DNA from: Bacteroidales bacterium
Lineage (GTDB): Bacteria > Bacteroidota > Bacteroidia > Bacteroidales > UBA932
Assembly (NCBI GenBank): GCA_017430365.1
Contig: JAFRNC010000003.1
Location: 112,846 to 176,845 of the forward strand
Length of the DNA stretch: 64,000 nt
Direction of reading: 5' to 3'
In this document: positions 62,000 to 64,000 of the stretch, one piece after another
Layout: each line of letters starts with the position of its first letter
How positions within the stretch are numbered: the first letter of the stretch is position 1
Translations under genes and position numbers: made by a program
The notes under the pieces: model-generated
Database searches by the model: none
What the model saw: only the letters and a program-made list of their open reading frames with translations
What the model was told of the DNA's origin: nothing

Positions 62000-63250
62000 A
62001 TGGCCAGCGAAATAAGGGATCTTGAACTGTGGCCTGACGGCGCGCTCAAGATCGAATGGGTGCGCCATCACATGCCGCTCCTGAACGGACTGGAAGCCGA
62101 GTTCAAGGCGGAAAAGCCCTTTGCCGGACTCAAAATAGCTTTATCGGTACACCTCGAAGCCAAGACTGCATATCTGTGCAAGGTCCTCTCTGCAGGAGGC
62201 GCCGAAATGTACGTGACGGGGAGCAACCCCCTCTCCACTCAGGACGACGTTGCGGCCGCCCTCGTACACGACGGACTCAATGTCTTCGCATGGCACGGCG
62301 CCACGCCCGAAGAATACGAAGCCCACATCCGCCGGGTTCTGGAGCCCGGTCCCAACATAATCATCGATGACGGCGGCGACCTGGTATCGCTCATGCATTC
62401 CTCTTTCAGGCACCTCCTGCCCGGAGTTATAGGCGGTTGCGAGGAGACCACGACGGGGATCCTGCGCCTGTTGGCCATGAACCGGGCCCGCAAACTGGAG
62501 TTCCCCATGATGCTGGTCAACAATGCCGACTGCAAACACCTGTTCGACAACCGCTACGGCACCGGCCAGTCGGTGTGGGACGGAATCAACCGGACAACCA
62601 ATCTAATCGTGGCCGGGAAGAATGTCGTGGTAGCCGGCTACGGATGGTGCGGAAAGGGGGTTGCCATGAGGGCGAAAGGGCTCGGAGCCAAGGTAATTGT
62701 GACTGAAGTCGACCCGATAAAGGCCATGGAGGCCGCAATGGACGGATTCTCGGTGATGACTATGGAGCAGGCGGCAAGGGTCGGCGATATGTTCATCACT
62801 GTGACAGGATGCTCAGGAGTGATTACCCGCGGGCATTTCCTCCTGATGAAAGACGGAGCCATCTGCTGCAATGCAGGTCACTTCGACGTGGAAGTCGATG
62901 TGGCGGGACTCAGGGAGATGGCAGTAGAGGCCGCTCCCGCCCGGAACAACATAATGGGCTACCGTTTGGAAAACGGCAACAAGATCTATGTCATAGCTGA
63001 AGGCCGCCTGGTAAACCTGGCTGCCGGCGACGGCCATCCGGCAGAAATCATGGATATGTCTTTCGCCATTCAGGCGCTCAGCGCCCGTTATCTGATACTG
63101 CATCCCGAACTTCCCCGTGAAGCCGGTGCGATGGTCCACGACGTCCCACGCGAGATCGACGAGGAAGTCGCACGCCGCAAACTGGCCTATTGGGGCTTTT
63201 CCATCGACACCCTCACTCCAGAGCAGCACCGTTATCTCTACGGCGACTGA
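62000..63250 (+). CDS. ahcY: Adenosylhomocysteinase
   Basis: The 416-residue enzyme splits S-adenosylhomocysteine into adenosine and homocysteine. Motifs include SVHLEAKTAYL, GGCEETTTGILRL, NRYGTGQSVWDGI and the NAD-binding fold VVVAGYGWCGKGVAMRAKG. The length is that of the short form lacking the 40-residue insertion of the eukaryotic type. No SAH riboswitch precedes it because it is the second gene of an operon. Confidence 0.96.
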   Translation: MASEIRDLELWPDGALKIEWVRHHMPLLNGLEAEFKAEKPFAGLKIALSVHLEAKTAYLCKVLSAGGAEMYVTGSNPLSTQDDVAAALVHDGLNVFAWHGATPEEYEAHIRRVLEPGPNIIIDDGGDLVSLMHSSFRHLLPGVIGGCEETTTGILRLLAMNRARKLEFPMMLVNNADCKHLFDNRYGTGQSVWDGINRTTNLIVAGKNVVVAGYGWCGKGVAMRAKGLGAKVIVTEVDPIKAMEAAMDGFSVMTMEQAARVGDMFITVTGCSGVITRGHFLLMKDGAICCNAGHFDVEVDVAGLREMAVEAAPARNNIMGYRLENGNKIYVIAEGRLVNLAAGDGHPAEIMDMSFAIQALSARYLILHPELPREAGAMVHDVPREIDEEVARRKLAYWGFSIDTLTPEQHRYLYGD

Positions 63251-63369
63251 TTCCGTCGGCAACTGTTGCGCTCAACCCGCGCACAGCACTCTGAACAACC
63301 GTTTTTAGTTGCAGCATTTCTCCGATGCAACTTTTTCCGCTGCAACTACTAGTTTTCTACATCATCTTT

Positions 63370-63480
63370 CGCTGCAACGGACGCACTTGACTGACAGGCC
63401 TTTATGAAAAGTGATCCCCCTCAAAAACAGGGGGATCACTTTTTATAAGTCGTTGATTGACTGTTGTGTCCGTTGCAGCG
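63370..63480. repeat. 13-bp inverted repeat enclosing a terminator hairpin
   Basis: CGCTGCAACGGAC at 63370-63382 is exactly repeated in inverse at 63468-63480, 85 nt apart. Between them lies the hairpin at 63407-63443. Confidence 0.75.
63407..63444. terminator. Strong hairpin terminator downstream of ahcY
   Basis: A perfect 15-bp stem (63407-63421 with 63429-63443; core GTGATCCCCCT) with loop CAAAAAC is flanked by A and T runs and could work in both directions. It lies about 155 nt after the ahcY stop. Confidence 0.8.
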
Positions 63481-63536
63481 GAAAACAGCCGTCCGAACAG
63501 AGAAACAGAGTCACATTCAGGCCGGCCAATGAACAC

Positions 63537-63677
63537 GAAAACCGGTGGGAACACTATAACGGTTCAGAAGGCCACGAGAATTGGCTCAATGTTCCAGCTG
63601 GGCCAAAATCGGCTCAGCCGGAACACCGATTGCCCACTGAGTGGCCTGTCCCCAATCCCGATGTTCCATGTTTTTTT
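63537..63677. repeat. Dispersed structured repeat, copy 2
   Basis: It aligns without gaps to 11324-11464. The hairpin is 63591-63604 with 63611-63624 (loop AAAATC), with one G-T pair and one A-C mismatch. Two of its base pairs differ from copy 1 on both sides and still pair (63599/63616 and 63600/63615). Confidence 0.8.
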
Positions 63678-63698
63678 CAGGTTCGGCGGAAATCAGCC

Positions 63699-63808
63699 GG
63701 GCAAGGTCCGATAATACAGTCAGCACCTCGCCCGCAGGATCATTGGTACACTTCCGTCTGACGCTCATGCAGTAGGCAAGGTGTCAAGCATGGAATCGGA
63801 CCTTGCCC
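63699..63808. repeat. 14-bp inverted repeat near the 5S rRNA
   Basis: GGGCAAGGTCCGAT at 63699-63712 is inversely repeated at 63795-63808, 82 nt apart, with no T run on either side. Confidence 0.7.
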
Positions 63809-63862
63809 AAATCCTTGGGCAGGCAAGCGCCTGGGGCCCGGACCGGGGGCAGAGCCCCAGAC

Positions 63863-63900
63863 AAAAAAAAAGAGCCGTAAGGTATTGACCCTACGGCTCT
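63863..63900 (-). terminator. Terminator of the rRNA operon
   Basis: On the minus strand a 12-bp stem (AGAGCCGTAGGG/CCTTACGGCTCT, one G-U pair; 63871-63900) is followed by a run of eight T. It starts directly after the 5S 3' end. Confidence 0.88.
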
Positions 63901-63903
63901 CAA

Positions 63904-64000
<97 letters not shown>

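Larger units (their letters stand above)
63251..63862. other. Repeat-rich spacer between ahcY and the 5S rRNA
   Basis: No credible gene is seen. The stretch holds several TGCAAC/GTTGCA words (63308-63380), a 13-bp inverted repeat enclosing a terminator-like hairpin, copy 2 of the dispersed element, a second 14-bp inverted repeat, and a GC-rich motif (GACCGGGGGCAGAGCCCCAG at 63841-63860) next to the 5S terminator. Confidence 0.7.

Noticed and set aside
63300..63480. CRISPR-like short repeats (TGCAAC words)
   Set aside because: The words are 6-9 nt with irregular spacing; there is no direct repeat of CRISPR length and no cas gene.
63411..63761. 116-residue open frame in the spacer before 5S
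   Set aside because: It starts inside a terminator stem and crosses the dispersed repeat; not a plausible gene.

Overview
The window is chromosomal DNA from a GC-rich member of the Bacteroidales (Bacteroidota), most likely a gut lineage near Alistipes/Rikenellaceae or an uncultured relative. The assignment rests on what is visible: several promoters of the Bacteroidota type (TTTG or TTG, 18-20 nt, TAnnTTTG), the gene order rseC-rnfBCDGEA, a GH97 glycosidase, GSCFA, DUF4294 and fimbrillin-like proteins, an MFS nucleoside permease of NupG type, and a short NAD-dependent threonine dehydrogenase. The genus is inference. Coding density is very high, with many 1-4 nt start/stop overlaps.

Layout, left to right. 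1-4.9 kb (+): end of an unknown gene, rpsO, pnp and two tandem paralogous lipoproteins. 4.9-8.9 kb (-): a surface module made of a 42-residue protein, a large secreted protein with an N-terminal triple repeat resembling the MABP beta-prism followed by adhesin-like and Fn3 domains, and a fimbrillin-like lipoprotein. 9-11.8 kb: glyA, a SpoU methyltransferase, tRNA-Pro(CGG), a repeat-rich spacer and the remnant of an AAA ATPase. 11.8-23.7 kb (-): an unbroken 15-gene run with two M23 peptidases, a MerR regulator, Nif3-like, zinc-ribbon, DnaB, DUF3108, RseC, RnfBCDGEA and a TPR protein. 23.7-28.8 kb (+): alaS and an in-frame LptF-type permease/Fmt fusion. 28.8-36.8 kb: queG, threonine dehydrogenase, thiamine pyrophosphokinase, a GSCFA protein and a giant alpha-2-macroglobulin-like protein. 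36.8-40.4 kb (+): tgt, lptG-like and a nucleoside permease. 40.4-51.2 kb (-): the ribosomal protein cluster from rplP to rplQ, including secY, map, infA, rpmJ and rpoA. 51.4-57.5 kb: oxidoreductase, M19 dipeptidase, GltS-type symporter, DUF4294 protein and AspT/YidE-type transporter. 57.5-63.3 kb: a Trp attenuator with a WWW leader peptide controlling a stand-alone trpB2, then GH97, a zinc metallopeptidase and ahcY. 63.3-64 kb: a repeat-rich spacer and the 3' part of a 5S rRNA, so an rRNA operon begins to the right.

The most interesting points are: (1) a complete tryptophan attenuator in front of an orphan trpB2; (2) a dispersed element of about 140 bp, present twice, whose long hairpin shows two compensatory base-pair changes between copies; (3) the LptF-Fmt fusion, in which an ATA codon stands where Fmt would normally have its start ATG; (4) a ribosomal cluster that starts at rplP with its own promoter, cut off from the usual S10-S3 genes; and (5) the MABP-like surface protein module. 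No CRISPR array, prophage or intact insertion sequence was seen.
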